A DNA stretch of 41,732 nucleotides, taken from NCBI GenBank assembly GCA_009784525.1, contig WRBM01000014.1, positions 1-41,732 on the forward strand, given 5' to 3'. The stretch's first letter is position 1. Every line of letters begins with the position of its first letter. The DNA comes from Erysipelotrichales bacterium. Lineage in GTDB: Bacteria; Bacillota_I; Bacilli_A; Acholeplasmatales; WRBM01. The translations under genes were made by a program, and so were the position numbers. Below the pieces are notes generated by a model. It made no database searches. It worked only from the letters and a program-made list of their open reading frames with translations, and had not been told where the DNA came from. Below are positions 7,154 through 15,776 of the stretch, piece by piece.

Positions 7154-9067
7154 ATGAATTACCAAAATTCATTTACTAAAAAAAGAATAATATCATTATT
7201 TATAATTATTATGATCGGTATTGCTTCTATTGTCTTTAAACTTACTTATATTCAATTTATTGATTATAACTTTATAAATCAAAGAGCACTCGATTTATGG
7301 GCCAGACAAGTACCGATTTATGGTAAACGCGGAAACATTTATGATCGAAACGGACAATTGATTGTTGGTAATCAGCTAGCCCCATCTCTAGCAGTTATTC
7401 CCAGACAAGTTCAAAACAAAAACGAAGTTGCTATTTTTCTGGCAGATGTTTTAAATACTACACCACAAACGATCTTAAATCATTTAAACCGTAATGTTAG
7501 CGTTGAATTGATTAAACCTAGTGGAAGAAAGCTTTCTATGGATCAGGTAGAAAGAATTTTAGCACAAAATATCAGAGGTTTATATTTAGTTGGCGACTCT
7601 AAACGTTTTTATCCGCATGGTTCAACTTTAGCTCAAGTGTTAGGCTTTACTGGGATTGATAATCAAGGTATAGCGGGAATAGAATTTATTTATGATGATT
7701 TCTTATCAGGACAAGATGGATCATTAAATATTTTTACTGATGCTAGAGGTAATCTGATGGACGGCATGATGGGAATTTATCAAGGTGGAACTAGAGGTTT
7801 AGATATATCTTTAACTATTGATTTGAATATGCAACTGATAGTAGAAAATGTTATCAGACAAGCTGTTGCCAGATATCGTCCAGATCAAATGATGGTGTTA
7901 GTAACTAATGTCAGAACTGGTGAAGTTCTTTCTATGGCTAGTTATCCGACTTTTGATCCGGCAAACTATCAGAACTATCCGCAAGAAATCTATAATCGAA
8001 ATCTACCGATCTGGATGAGCTTTGAACCTGGCTCAACGTTTAAGATTATGACTTATGCAGCAGGACTTCAAGAAGGAGTTTTTGGCATTGATGATCAGTT
8101 TTTTGATCCTGGCTACCGGATTGTAAATGGCGTCAGAATTAATGACTGGAAACCTGGCGGCCATGGGCTGCAGACTTTCTTAGAAGTACTTCAAAACTCC
8201 TGTAACCCGGGATTTATGGAAATTGGTGAGCGCTTAGGCACCGAAAGACTTTTTAGATATATCCGTGATTTTGGCTTTGGTCAACGAACTGGTATTGATT
8301 TATTAGGGGAATCAACGGGAATAGTCTTTAATGTTGATAATGTTGGTCCTTTAGAACTAGCTACTTCAGCTTTTGGTCAAGGAAATTCAGTAACGCCAAT
8401 CCAACTTGCGATGGCAGCTAATGCGGCGGTTAATGGCGGTAATTTGATGGTGCCTCATATTTTGAGAAATGTTCAGGTTCCAGGTATTAACTCTGTAGTT
8501 TTTGAACAAAACCCAGTTGTAAGAAGACAAGTTATTTCTCCGGAGGTTTCTAGAGTAGTAGCTTCATCCTTAGAGCATGTTACAGCCAGAGGCACCGGTA
8601 GAGGCGCATATATCGAAGGTTTTCGAGTGGGTGGCAAAACCGGAACTGCCCAAAAGGTCGGACCGGATGGTCAGTACTTAGATAATAATTATATTTTATC
8701 ATTTTTGGGTATGGCGCCAATGAACAATCCGGAAATTTCCGTTTATCTGGCAATTGATAATCCGAGAAATACGATTCAGTTTGGTGGGGTCGTTGCGGCG
8801 CCATTAGTAGGTCAGATTTTTGAACAAATCTTGCCTTTAGCAGGCGTTCAAAGACAAACTCAAGATCAAATTGAAAGGGAATTACGTTGGTTGCTTGATA
8901 CAAGATATTTTGATGTGGCTAACTTTGTGGGAATGGATATTAGCCAAATTATCCGAAACCCATTCTTTCACATTGAAGTAGTTGGTCGTGGTCAAAGAGT
9001 ACTTGGACAATTACCAGCAGCTGGTGAAAGAGTCAGAGAAGGCGGAAGAATTATTCTTTACACATAA
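7154..9067 (+). CDS. class B penicillin-binding protein with PASTA domain (FtsI/SpoVD type)
   Basis: This is a 637-residue peptidoglycan transpeptidase. One membrane anchor covers about residues 13-33, then comes the class B dimerisation region with the family motif GKRGNIYDRNG. The transpeptidase motifs are STFK with the acylated serine at 294, SCN at 349-351 and KTGT at 495-498. A C-terminal PASTA-like segment begins near VANFVGMDISQIIRN. PASTA domains are typical of FtsI/PBP2B/SpoVD septal enzymes in Gram-positives. The position after rsmH favours a division role, but orthology (ftsI or spoVD) cannot be decided here. The start is ATG 7154 with AAGGGGGT ahead, which lies inside an inverted repeat. 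Confidence 0.93.
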   Translation: MNYQNSFTKKRIISLFIIIMIGIASIVFKLTYIQFIDYNFINQRALDLWARQVPIYGKRGNIYDRNGQLIVGNQLAPSLAVIPRQVQNKNEVAIFLADVLNTTPQTILNHLNRNVSVELIKPSGRKLSMDQVERILAQNIRGLYLVGDSKRFYPHGSTLAQVLGFTGIDNQGIAGIEFIYDDFLSGQDGSLNIFTDARGNLMDGMMGIYQGGTRGLDISLTIDLNMQLIVENVIRQAVARYRPDQMMVLVTNVRTGEVLSMASYPTFDPANYQNYPQEIYNRNLPIWMSFEPGSTFKIMTYAAGLQEGVFGIDDQFFDPGYRIVNGVRINDWKPGGHGLQTFLEVLQNSCNPGFMEIGERLGTERLFRYIRDFGFGQRTGIDLLGESTGIVFNVDNVGPLELATSAFGQGNSVTPIQLAMAANAAVNGGNLMVPHILRNVQVPGINSVVFEQNPVVRRQVISPEVSRVVASSLEHVTARGTGRGAYIEGFRVGGKTGTAQKVGPDGQYLDNNYILSFLGMAPMNNPEISVYLAIDNPRNTIQFGGVVAAPLVGQIFEQILPLAGVQRQTQDQIERELRWLLDTRYFDVANFVGMDISQIIRNPFFHIEVVGRGQRVLGQLPAAGERVREGGRIILYT

Positions 9068-9079
9068 TAAATATAATAA

Positions 9080-9110
9080 AAAAATACAATCCATGAGATT
9101 GTATTTTTAT
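9080..9110. terminator. bidirectional terminator
   Basis: TACAATC 9085-9091 and GATTGTA 9097-9103 pair around CATGA. The stem is flanked by A-rich and T-rich runs that extend it and give a U-tract in both directions. It serves the convergent PBP and YgjV-like genes. Confidence 0.85.
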
Positions 9111-9113
9111 TTG

Positions 9114-9764
9114 TTAGGATTGTTTTATAGTAGAGACTACTAAGGCCTCTGGTTTAGCAAACTGCAACTGCGGCTTTTTTTCATCTTTCGCAAATCGAAG
9201 ATAGAATATAATAACGGAAGAAATCTTGGCGACCTCTATTAGAATACCCATAATATTCCAGCGGAAATTTCCTTCAAGAATGTTTACAGGTGTCTGGGTT
9301 ACAATTACTACAAGCGCATATAAGACAACAGTAATCCTTACATAATGCACTCCAGGTAAATATTGTCCGATAACAAAACCAAGTGCAGCTATTAAACCAA
9401 TGATATGTAGCCATCTAACTTGAGCAGGTGAATTAGCAATTGCCAAAGTGCCAGCAATCAAGGCTACTACAATCATGAATAATAAGAAATTAATGCCGAT
9501 TTCTTTACTCTTAGGCGTATTCTTAGTAAAAATTCGCCAGAAGACTAGATTACGGATAGTTGAATAAGTTGCTGCAACGATTAATGATAGCTGTGTGCTC
9601 ATTCCCGTAGCTAAGCCCATTGCCACAAACATTGTCATCCAGAAAAAGCTGCTAATACCTGTTGTAAGAAAGTATTTTGACTTGTTTTTGATCTGATAAG
9701 AAAGAAACTCAAATGATAATGTAATTACACCTAAAATTTGTGCAATAATAAACCAAGTATTCAT
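9114..9764 (-). CDS. YgjV-like inner membrane protein
   Basis: This 216-residue protein is almost entirely hydrophobic, with about seven predicted membrane helices. It opens with a segment like AQILGVITLSFEFLSYQIKN followed by FLTTGISSFFWMTMFVAMG. This resembles the YgjV family (Imp-YgjV), small bacterial membrane proteins of unknown function distantly like PQ-loop/SWEET half transporters. AAGGGGT lies a few bases ahead of ATG. It is the last gene of a three-gene minus-strand operon with two DegV-domain proteins and is followed by a bidirectional terminator. The substrate and role are unknown. Confidence 0.65.
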   Translation of the reverse strand: MNTWFIIAQILGVITLSFEFLSYQIKNKSKYFLTTGISSFFWMTMFVAMGLATGMSTQLSLIVAATYSTIRNLVFWRIFTKNTPKSKEIGINFLLFMIVVALIAGTLAIANSPAQVRWLHIIGLIAALGFVIGQYLPGVHYVRITVVLYALVVIVTQTPVNILEGNFRWNIMGILIEVAKISSVIIFYLRFAKDEKKPQLQFAKPEALVVSTIKQS

Positions 9765-9774
9765 AATTTACCCC

Positions 9775-10650
9775 TTATAAACTTTCATATTTCCGGCAGT
9801 AGGCAACAACAAAGGCGCCAGGGCCTGCATGAGTTCCGATTGTAACGCCAACTTCAGCTATCGGATTTGTAATCTTAATATTTAAGGCATTTTCAATGTT
9901 TTCTTTTAATGTTTGGATTTCATCAGCTTTTAAGATATGTCCAACGCTAATATTAACTTTATCAATACTGTCTTTTAATGCAACTGTTAAACCTTCTTCA
10001 ATTAACTTTAAAACTTTTTTGTTGCCGCGAACACTATCAAGCTGATCAACTGCGCCATCGACTATATGTAATACTGGACGTAGTCCTAAAAGTCCGCCAA
10101 TTAAAGCAGTAGTAGGACCTACACGTCCGCCTCGTCTTAAGTATTCCAAACTGCTTAATGTGAAATAGACTTTTGCCGTTGGAATAACTTTATTTATTTG
10201 TTCCTCAATTTCATTTATCGATAAACCATTATCGCGCATTTTGATTAGTTCTCTAAGTATTAACCCTTGACCAACGCTGACATTTAAAGAATCAATGACT
10301 AAAACTGTTCTTGCTGGATAATCGTTTTTTAACATTTCAGCAGCAAGCCTAGCGCTATTATTTGTGCCACTGAGTTTAGAAGAAATAGTTAAAACAACAA
10401 CATCTTGATTATCTTCTATGTAAGGCTTTATAACATCGATAAAATCCTGTGGACTAGGCTGTGCCGTTTTAGGATGAAGTTTTTTATCTTCTTTTAAACG
10501 ATTAAAGTAATCTTCTTTAGCGATATCAACGCCTTCTTTTAAAAAGTTAGTCTGGTCAAGTGTAATATAAAATGGAACTATATCAATTTTATGTTGCTCA
10601 ACCTCTTGTGTTGTAAAATCACAACCACCATCTGAAATTATTTTAAACAT
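9775..10650 (-). CDS. DegV-family fatty-acid-binding protein
   Basis: DegV/FakB proteins bind a fatty acid and present it to the kinase FakA for phosphorylation and use in phospholipid synthesis. This 291-residue protein opens FKIISDGGCDFTTQEVEQH, matching the family's 'i.tDSt.dl' start. It has SSKLSGTNNSARLAA (ligand or phosphate loop), YLRRGGRVGPTTALIGGLL and, near the end, IGTHAGPGAFVVAYC, all standard DegV blocks. ATG 10650 with GGGGGTAA ahead is preferred over the ATG at 10665 that abuts the previous stop. It is the middle gene of the operon with the MarR-DegV fusion. Confidence 0.88.
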   Translation of the reverse strand: MFKIISDGGCDFTTQEVEQHKIDIVPFYITLDQTNFLKEGVDIAKEDYFNRLKEDKKLHPKTAQPSPQDFIDVIKPYIEDNQDVVVLTISSKLSGTNNSARLAAEMLKNDYPARTVLVIDSLNVSVGQGLILRELIKMRDNGLSINEIEEQINKVIPTAKVYFTLSSLEYLRRGGRVGPTTALIGGLLGLRPVLHIVDGAVDQLDSVRGNKKVLKLIEEGLTVALKDSIDKVNISVGHILKADEIQTLKENIENALNIKITNPIAEVGVTIGTHAGPGAFVVAYCRKYESL

Positions 10651-10665
10651 TTTTGTTACCCCCAT

Positions 10666-11979
10666 TTATTTTTCTTGTTTTCGGATAAAAGCTATGCCAA
10701 CTGCTCCGGGACCAGTATGCGTTCCGATTACAGCACCAATCTCACAATACTGAACATCACAATTTTCCAGTTGCGATTCAAAATTAGCTTTTAGTTCATA
10801 CATTTTGCTTTCCGCATCAGCATGAGCAAATACTAGACCATATTGCTTATCAATGCCATACTCTTCGGCAATCTTAGCTAATTTACGTTGTGCCATTCTT
10901 TGGCCTTTTGTTTTAGCGATATTGGTTATAATACCATTTTGGACGCTGATAATTGGATAAATATTTAAGAGACTACCGATTAAACCAGCAGTAGAAGAAA
11001 CGCGTCCACCTCTAACTAAATATTTTAAGGTTGGAATATAAGCCAGAACAACTACTCTTTCACTTAATTCTTTTATCTTTTTAGCGATTTGCTGGGCATC
11101 TTTGCCAGCATCTCTAAGTAAGACTGCTATCCTTACTAACAAAGCAATACCAGCTGTGGCAGTTTGTGAGTCAACGGGATAGACACCAGTCATTTGTCTG
11201 GCCGCAACAACCGCCGATTGAAATGTTCCACTTAAAGTTGAAGATAAATGAATAGCCACAACTTCGCTGCCATCTTTAATCGCTTCTTTATAAGTCTTTT
11301 CGAAATCAAAAGGTGTTAGTTGCGAAGTAGTTGGTACAACATCTGACTCTGTAAGTTTCTGAAAGAATTGTTTAGAAGTTAAATCGATATTTTGTTTATA
11401 AACTTGATGGCCGAAAGAAGTGCTCATCGGAATCATCGTAATTCCTAAGGTTTTAGCTTCAGTAGGACTAATGTCACAAGTACTGTCGACTAGTATCTTG
11501 ATTTCTTTGTTTTTTAATGTTCTTTCTTTTTGAGTAAAAAAAGATTGTAGAATAACTTGAGCCTTAGTTAAACAAAAGACATCTTCGTCGCTAAGTGTAT
11601 TAATTAATTCATCAATTAAATTATCATGAAAGCTTTCATGAAGCAATAAGGCTTCGTTACCTTTTTCAGTTAACATAATTCTGACACTTCTTTGATCATT
11701 AGGATCGCGGAATCTTGTAATATAATTTTTTTTCTCGAGCACATCGGCTGTAGCTGTAAGTGTGCCTGGCGCAATTCTAAGTGATACGGCGATATCAGAG
11801 GCTCTGCCTGCAATTTCATTTTTAGCACTTTTGGCGATTGCTTCTAAGACATGAATTTCTTTAATAGACAAATTAGCTGGTCTGTTTTTAACAAAATTTT
11901 CTTCGAACTTCAAAACATTATCTGCAGTTTCTGTCAAAAAAGTTCTTATTTTCTCTTTAGATTGATCATTTTTAATAAT
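10666..11979 (-). CDS. MarR-type regulator fused to a DegV fatty-acid-binding domain
   Basis: The first ~150 residues form a MarR winged helix: LSIKEIHVLEAIAKSAKN, then IAPGTLTATADVLEKKNYI (recognition helix) and RDPNDQRSVRIMLTEKG (the wing DxRD/R motif). From about residue 155 a complete DegV domain follows, with ILVDSTCDISPTEA, SSTLSGTFQSAVVAA, YLVRGGRVSSTAGLIGSLL and IGTHTGPGAVGIAFIR. The fusion suggests a fatty-acid-sensing repressor. It resembles FabT-type MarR control of lipid synthesis, with the ligand domain built in. No ATG, GTG or CTG lies at a sensible distance behind the strong AAAGGAGG at 11992-11985. The in-frame codons 5 and 8 nt downstream are ATT 11979-11977 and ATT 11976-11974, so I place the start at ATT. 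The ATG at 12021 is upstream of the promoter -10 and should not be transcribed. Confidence 0.8.
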   Translation of the reverse strand: MIKNDQSKEKIRTFLTETADNVLKFEENFVKNRPANLSIKEIHVLEAIAKSAKNEIAGRASDIAVSLRIAPGTLTATADVLEKKNYITRFRDPNDQRSVRIMLTEKGNEALLLHESFHDNLIDELINTLSDEDVFCLTKAQVILQSFFTQKERTLKNKEIKILVDSTCDISPTEAKTLGITMIPMSTSFGHQVYKQNIDLTSKQFFQKLTESDVVPTTSQLTPFDFEKTYKEAIKDGSEVVAIHLSSTLSGTFQSAVVAARQMTGVYPVDSQTATAGIALLVRIAVLLRDAGKDAQQIAKKIKELSERVVVLAYIPTLKYLVRGGRVSSTAGLIGSLLNIYPIISVQNGIITNIAKTKGQRMAQRKLAKIAEEYGIDKQYGLVFAHADAESKMYELKANFESQLENCDVQYCEIGAVIGTHTGPGAVGIAFIRKQEK

Positions 11980-12009
11980 AAAAACCTCCTTTAAAACGGC
12001 TTTACTATA

Positions 12010-12064
12010 ATTATATCGCATATTTATTTAGAAATCACAATATTTTGATATTAAAAATAATATC
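12010..12064 (-). promoter_or_regulatory. promoter and candidate operator of the MarR-DegV operon
   Basis: On the minus strand a consensus TATAAT occupies 12015-12010, with a weak -35 (TTGTGA, spacer 19, or GTGATT, spacer 17). Immediately upstream lies a perfect palindrome, GATATTA 12047-12053, AAAA, TAATATC 12058-12064. Perfect inverted repeats of this size are typical MarR operators, so self-regulation is plausible. Confidence 0.6.
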
Positions 12065-12280
12065 GTCTTTTTTTATTGTATGGAAGAAAAATTATTTAAT
12101 TATTGAATTAGTTTATTAAAGTAAATGTTAGTTTGAGAATTCTCTAATTCACAAGTATAAGGCATTCGCTGATTTATTGTTTTTCGTCATTTATCTATTA
12201 TAAAAGCGTAATATACTGTAATAATTTGCAGTTATAATTGTTCTGATTGAGGTGATATTTGTTTAATGTAATTATGATTA
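12065..12280. other. intergenic stretch with a short palindrome
   Basis: No gene is evident. GAGAATTCTC near 12134-12143 is a 10-bp palindrome. A GAGGTGAT sequence near 12250 followed by a TTG could start a 14-residue reading frame that ends at a TGA near 12300, but nothing supports it as a gene. Confidence 0.4.
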
Positions 12281-12309
12281 TTGACTTAAAAGAACTCTTA
12301 TGATAAAAT
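12281..12309 (+). promoter_or_regulatory. promoter of the mntP operon
   Basis: TTGACT 12281-12286 and TAAAAT 12304-12309 are 17 nt apart, and the aptamer begins about 10 nt later. Confidence 0.75.
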
Positions 12310-12316
12310 ATTTATA

Positions 12317-12438
12317 ATTGAGGGAGTAGTTTGCGCAATTTTGCGTTTGTAAGTCAACATTCTCGATCTCTATAGATCTGGCTTGCATTAATTAACGAGA
12401 CTCATGTCTAGCATAAGCTGTCATGGGTCTTTTATTTT
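12317..12438 (+). promoter_or_regulatory. yybP-ykoY manganese riboswitch with first terminator
   Basis: The conserved blocks of the yybP-ykoY aptamer appear in order: GGGAGTAG 12322-12329, a CGCAA/TTGCG hairpin, GTCAACAT 12353-12360, a GATCT/AGATC hairpin 12365-12378, and ACGAGAC ending at 12401. The 3' part of the aptamer overlaps GACTCATG 12399-12406, which can instead pair with CATGGGTC 12422-12429 ahead of TTTTATTTT. This is a terminator that competes with the folded aptamer. By known behaviour of the class, Mn2+ stabilises the aptamer and turns expression on. The downstream mntP fits this class exactly. Confidence 0.88.
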
Positions 12439-12471
12439 GACTTTAGGGCTTATGTCTTAAAGTCTTTTTTA
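12439..12471 (+). terminator. second leader hairpin ahead of mntP
   Basis: GACTTTA 12439-12445 and TAAAGTC 12458-12464 form a 7-bp stem followed by TTTTTT at 12465-12470, which is a complete intrinsic terminator by itself. It lies between the riboswitch and the mntP ribosome binding site AGGGGG (12474-12479), so the leader has two terminators in tandem. Confidence 0.75.
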
Positions 12472-12483
12472 TTAGGGGGAAAA

Positions 12484-13080
12484 ATGAATTTTTTTGAGCT
12501 ATTCTTAATTGCACTTGCTCTTTCGATGGATGCTTTTGCGGTAAGTATTATTAAGGGAATGGAATTAATCAAAGTGAATCCTTTAAAAGCTTTACTTGTT
12601 GGTGTTTATTTTGGATTATTTCAAGGTGTAATGCCTCTGATTGGTTTTTTTCTTGCTAGGAGTTTTGCGGACTATGTTGATTTTGGACCTTGGATCGCTT
12701 TTGTGCTTTTATCTTTTTTAGGAATCAAAATGATTATTTCTAGCTTTAAGAAAGAAGAATGTTCTGTGGAAAAAAGCATTGATTTACTTTCTGAGGCAGA
12801 AAATAAAGACAGTATTTGTTTAAGTCCGCTTAACATGCTGCCTTTGGCGATTGCGACAAGCATTGACGCTATGGCAGTCGGAGTAACATTGGCCTTTTTA
12901 CAAGTTCAAATTGTTCCAGCGGTTAGCTTTATTGGCGTTGTGACTTTGGTAATGGCCTTCTTTGGCGTTTATATAGGATCTTTATGTGGTGCTAAGATTA
13001 AATCTAAAGCGGAAATCTTTGGAGGCATTATTTTAATCCTGATTGGAGTCAAAATCATTATTGAGCATCTTTTACAATGA
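12484..13080 (+). CDS. mntP: manganese efflux pump MntP
   Basis: MntP exports Mn2+ and prevents manganese intoxication. The 198-residue protein has six hydrophobic segments arranged as two three-helix repeats, each with the family's acidic signature: ALSMDAFAVSIIKG in the first and ATSIDAMAVGVTLAF in the second. The length is normal. AGGGGG precedes ATG 12484. It is the first gene behind a yybP-ykoY riboswitch and is followed after 17 nt by a P-type ATPase, so both should rise when manganese is high. Confidence 0.95.
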   Translation: MNFFELFLIALALSMDAFAVSIIKGMELIKVNPLKALLVGVYFGLFQGVMPLIGFFLARSFADYVDFGPWIAFVLLSFLGIKMIISSFKKEECSVEKSIDLLSEAENKDSICLSPLNMLPLAIATSIDAMAVGVTLAFLQVQIVPAVSFIGVVTLVMAFFGVYIGSLCGAKIKSKAEIFGGIILILIGVKIIIEHLLQ

Positions 13081-13097
13081 GAAGGGATATTTAGATT

Positions 13098-15707
13098 ATG
13101 AAGCCTTATTTAGAAAGCAGTGAAATTGTTCTTGAAGAATTTAAGTCGGAAAAAAGTGGTCTTACTCTTCAAGAAGCTAAAATAAGAATAGATAAAAATG
13201 GACCAAATGAATTGGAAAAAATAAAAAAGAAATCACTTCTTAAACGTTTTATTGGTCATATCTTAAATCCAATGACAATTGTTTTATTAATCGCCGCAAC
13301 TATTTCCTTTATTATTACCATTTACAATCAAGGTAATATCAGTGAATATGCAGAGATTGGTATAATTCTTTCAGTCGTTATCCTTAACACAACATTAGGA
13401 GTTTTTCAGGAAAGAAAGGCTGAAAAAGCAATTGAGGCTTTGCAAGAGATGAGCGGACAAACCGCCAAAGTCAGGCGTAGTGGTACTATTGATCAGATTC
13501 CAGCTCGTGAATTAGTGATTGGTGATATTATTCTCATTGAAGCTGGTGATTCAGTGCCTGCCGATATTAGGATTATTCATAGTGCCAGTTTAAAAGTTGA
13601 AGAAGCTGCCTTAACGGGCGAAAGCCTTCCTATTGAAAAAATCTCAGAAAAATTAGAGGGCGAAGAAATTTCTTTGGGCGATCGACTTAATATGAGCTAT
13701 ATGGGTTCAAGTGTTGTATATGGTCGTGGTGAAGGTATTGTTATTGCGACGGGTATGCGGACGGAAATGGGAAAAATTGCCAGTATTATCCAAAGTACTC
13801 AAGAAGGTGAGACACCGCTTCAAAAGCGCTTATCTAAACTCAGTAAGCTTTTAAGTATTTTTGTTCTGATGATCTGTGTAGTGATTTTTTTGATTAGATT
13901 AATAACTGCTCAGGAAATAACGGCCCCTGTTGTTATGGAAAGCTTTATGTTAGCTATCTCTTTAGCAGTTGCGGCGATTCCAGAAGGAATGGCAGCAGTT
14001 GTGACGATTGTGCTTTCGATTGGTGTAACAAATATGGCCAAAAGAAATGCCATAATCCGCAAATTAACAGCGGTAGAGACATTAGGTTGTGCTCAAGTTA
14101 TCTGTTCAGATAAAACCGGTACCCTAACACAAAATAAAATGACGGTCGTTGATTATTATGGGGATAAAGAATTATTAGCGAAAGCAATGGCACTTTGTTG
14201 TGATTCAGAGTTAAAGTCTGAAAATGAAATTATTGGTGATCCAACGGAAAATGCTTTAATTGCTTTTGCGCTTGAAAATAATTTAAATAAAAATACCCTT
14301 AATCTGGAATGTCCTAGATGTGCCGAATTTCCTTTTGATAGCATCCGGAAAATGATGACAACTTTCCATAAAACCAAAGGAAGCATTACGCAGTATACCA
14401 AAGGCGCACCTGATGAAATTTTAAGATTATGTTCGCATATAGTAATTAATGGTGAAAAAAAAGTTATTTCCGAGCAGTTTATTACCGAAATTAATCGTAA
14501 AAATAAAGAATTTGCGGATCGGGCTTTAAGAGTTTTAGCTTGTGCTTATCGTGATTGGGAGGATTTACCTAAGGGAAGCGACTCTAAAGAAATTGAAAAA
14601 GAAATGACTTTCATTGGTCTTGAAGCAATGATTGATCCGATTCGCCCGGAAGCAATAGAAGCTATTAATGCCTGTAAAGCTTCTGGCATAAAGGTTGTAA
14701 TGATTACCGGTGACCATAAAGAAACAGCTTCAGCTATTGGTAAAGAATTAGGAATAATTGAAAGTGCTGATCAAGCTATTACTGGAAGAGAATTAGATTT
14801 ATTAAGTGATTTGGAATTTACAGAAAAAATTGAAAAGATTTTTGTTTATGCTCGTGTTCAGCCAGAACATAAGGTCCGGATTGTAAATATGTGGAAAGAA
14901 AAAGGCATGGTCACAGCTATGACTGGAGATGGTGTAAATGATGCACCGGCGATAAAATCAGCTGATATTGGTATAGGTATGGGAATTACAGGTACTGATG
15001 TTACGAAAAATGTTGCGGATATGGTTTTAGCTGATGATAATTTTGTGACAATTGTATCGGCAGTTGAAGAAGGACGTAGGATATATGATAATATCCAAAA
15101 AACAATGCAATTTTTGCTTTCAACGAATTTTAGTGAAGTATTAGTTATTTTTATCGCCACGATTATTGGTTTTACGATTTTCCAGCCGGTGCACCTTTTA
15201 TTTATTAACTTAATCACTGATAGTCTACCAGCGATTGCGTTAGGTATGGAAAAAGCGCAGCCAGACATTATGGAAAGGCAGCCAAGAGCCAAAAATCAAG
15301 GTTTATTTGCGGATGGATTAGGTTTTAATATAATTTATCAAGGTATTATTATTGGTTTATTAACATTAACTTCTTATTTTATAGTAAATAATTGGCATGG
15401 TTCTGCTTATGGAATAACAGCTGCCTTTTTGACACTGTCATTATGTGAATTATTTCATGCTTATACAATGCGTTCACAAAAAGATTTTGCGCTTTTTCTT
15501 AAGCCTAGGAATAAGATGCTCTTTTATGCACTAATCATATCTTTTTTAGCAACGATGGCAGTTATCTATATACCTGTTCTTAATGATATATTTTCATTAA
15601 AACCCTTATATCTAAAGGAGTTTTTAATTTCCTTAGGTCTTGCGTTTATGGTAATACCGATTATTGAGACTGTAAAAACGATTCAAAGAAAGAAAAATAG
15701 AAAATGA
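13098..15707 (+). CDS. P-type Ca2+/Mn2+-transporting ATPase (P2 type)
   Basis: This 869-residue cation pump has all P-type landmarks: TGES at 173-176 (actuator), the phosphorylated Asp338 in CSDKTGTLTQNKMT, and MTGDGVNDAPAIK (hinge). The M4 motif reads PEGMAAVVTIVL, where SERCA/PMCA-like bacterial pumps usually read PEGLPAVVT. M6 has NLITDSLPAIALG, which supplies Asn and Asp ligands typical of Ca2+/Mn2+ pumps. Ten membrane helices can be placed. It sits in the mntP transcript behind a manganese riboswitch. In lactic acid bacteria such riboswitches control Mn2+-exporting P-type ATPases (YoaB/MgtA-like), so export of Mn2+ is a reasonable inference, with Ca2+ not excluded. AGAAGGGAT lies ahead of ATG. 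A terminator follows at the stop codon. Confidence 0.93.
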   Translation: MKPYLESSEIVLEEFKSEKSGLTLQEAKIRIDKNGPNELEKIKKKSLLKRFIGHILNPMTIVLLIAATISFIITIYNQGNISEYAEIGIILSVVILNTTLGVFQERKAEKAIEALQEMSGQTAKVRRSGTIDQIPARELVIGDIILIEAGDSVPADIRIIHSASLKVEEAALTGESLPIEKISEKLEGEEISLGDRLNMSYMGSSVVYGRGEGIVIATGMRTEMGKIASIIQSTQEGETPLQKRLSKLSKLLSIFVLMICVVIFLIRLITAQEITAPVVMESFMLAISLAVAAIPEGMAAVVTIVLSIGVTNMAKRNAIIRKLTAVETLGCAQVICSDKTGTLTQNKMTVVDYYGDKELLAKAMALCCDSELKSENEIIGDPTENALIAFALENNLNKNTLNLECPRCAEFPFDSIRKMMTTFHKTKGSITQYTKGAPDEILRLCSHIVINGEKKVISEQFITEINRKNKEFADRALRVLACAYRDWEDLPKGSDSKEIEKEMTFIGLEAMIDPIRPEAIEAINACKASGIKVVMITGDHKETASAIGKELGIIESADQAITGRELDLLSDLEFTEKIEKIFVYARVQPEHKVRIVNMWKEKGMVTAMTGDGVNDAPAIKSADIGIGMGITGTDVTKNVADMVLADDNFVTIVSAVEEGRRIYDNIQKTMQFLLSTNFSEVLVIFIATIIGFTIFQPVHLLFINLITDSLPAIALGMEKAQPDIMERQPRAKNQGLFADGLGFNIIYQGIIIGLLTLTSYFIVNNWHGSAYGITAAFLTLSLCELFHAYTMRSQKDFALFLKPRNKMLFYALIISFLATMAVIYIPVLNDIFSLKPLYLKEFLISLGLAFMVIPIIETVKTIQRKKNRK

Positions 15708-15730
15708 TTCTCAGTGATGAGAATTTTTTC
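15707..15730 (+). terminator. terminator of the mntP-ATPase operon
   Basis: ATTCTCA 15707-15713, loop GTGA, TGAGAAT 15718-15724, then TTTTTC. The stem begins at the last base of the stop codon. Confidence 0.88.
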
Positions 15731-15738
15731 TATTTAAC

Positions 15739-15767
15739 TTGAAAACAAAAACCGTTTTTGATATAAT
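15739..15767 (+). promoter_or_regulatory. promoter of tRNA-Thr
   Basis: TTGAAA 15739-15744 and TATAAT 15762-15767 are spaced by 17 nt, with an upstream TG (extended -10). The tRNA begins 9 nt later. Confidence 0.82.
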
Positions 15768-15776
15768 CTTATAGAC

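Noticed and set aside
12019-12021. ATG start for the MarR-DegV fusion on the minus strand
   Set aside because: It lies just upstream of the consensus -10 TATAAT and has no ribosome binding site; the strong AAAGGAGG is about 30 nt further into the frame.
12250-12302. 14-residue frame (TTG start after GAGGTGAT) before the Mn riboswitch
   Set aside because: Too short, ends at a TGA inside the riboswitch promoter, and no sign of a peptide function.
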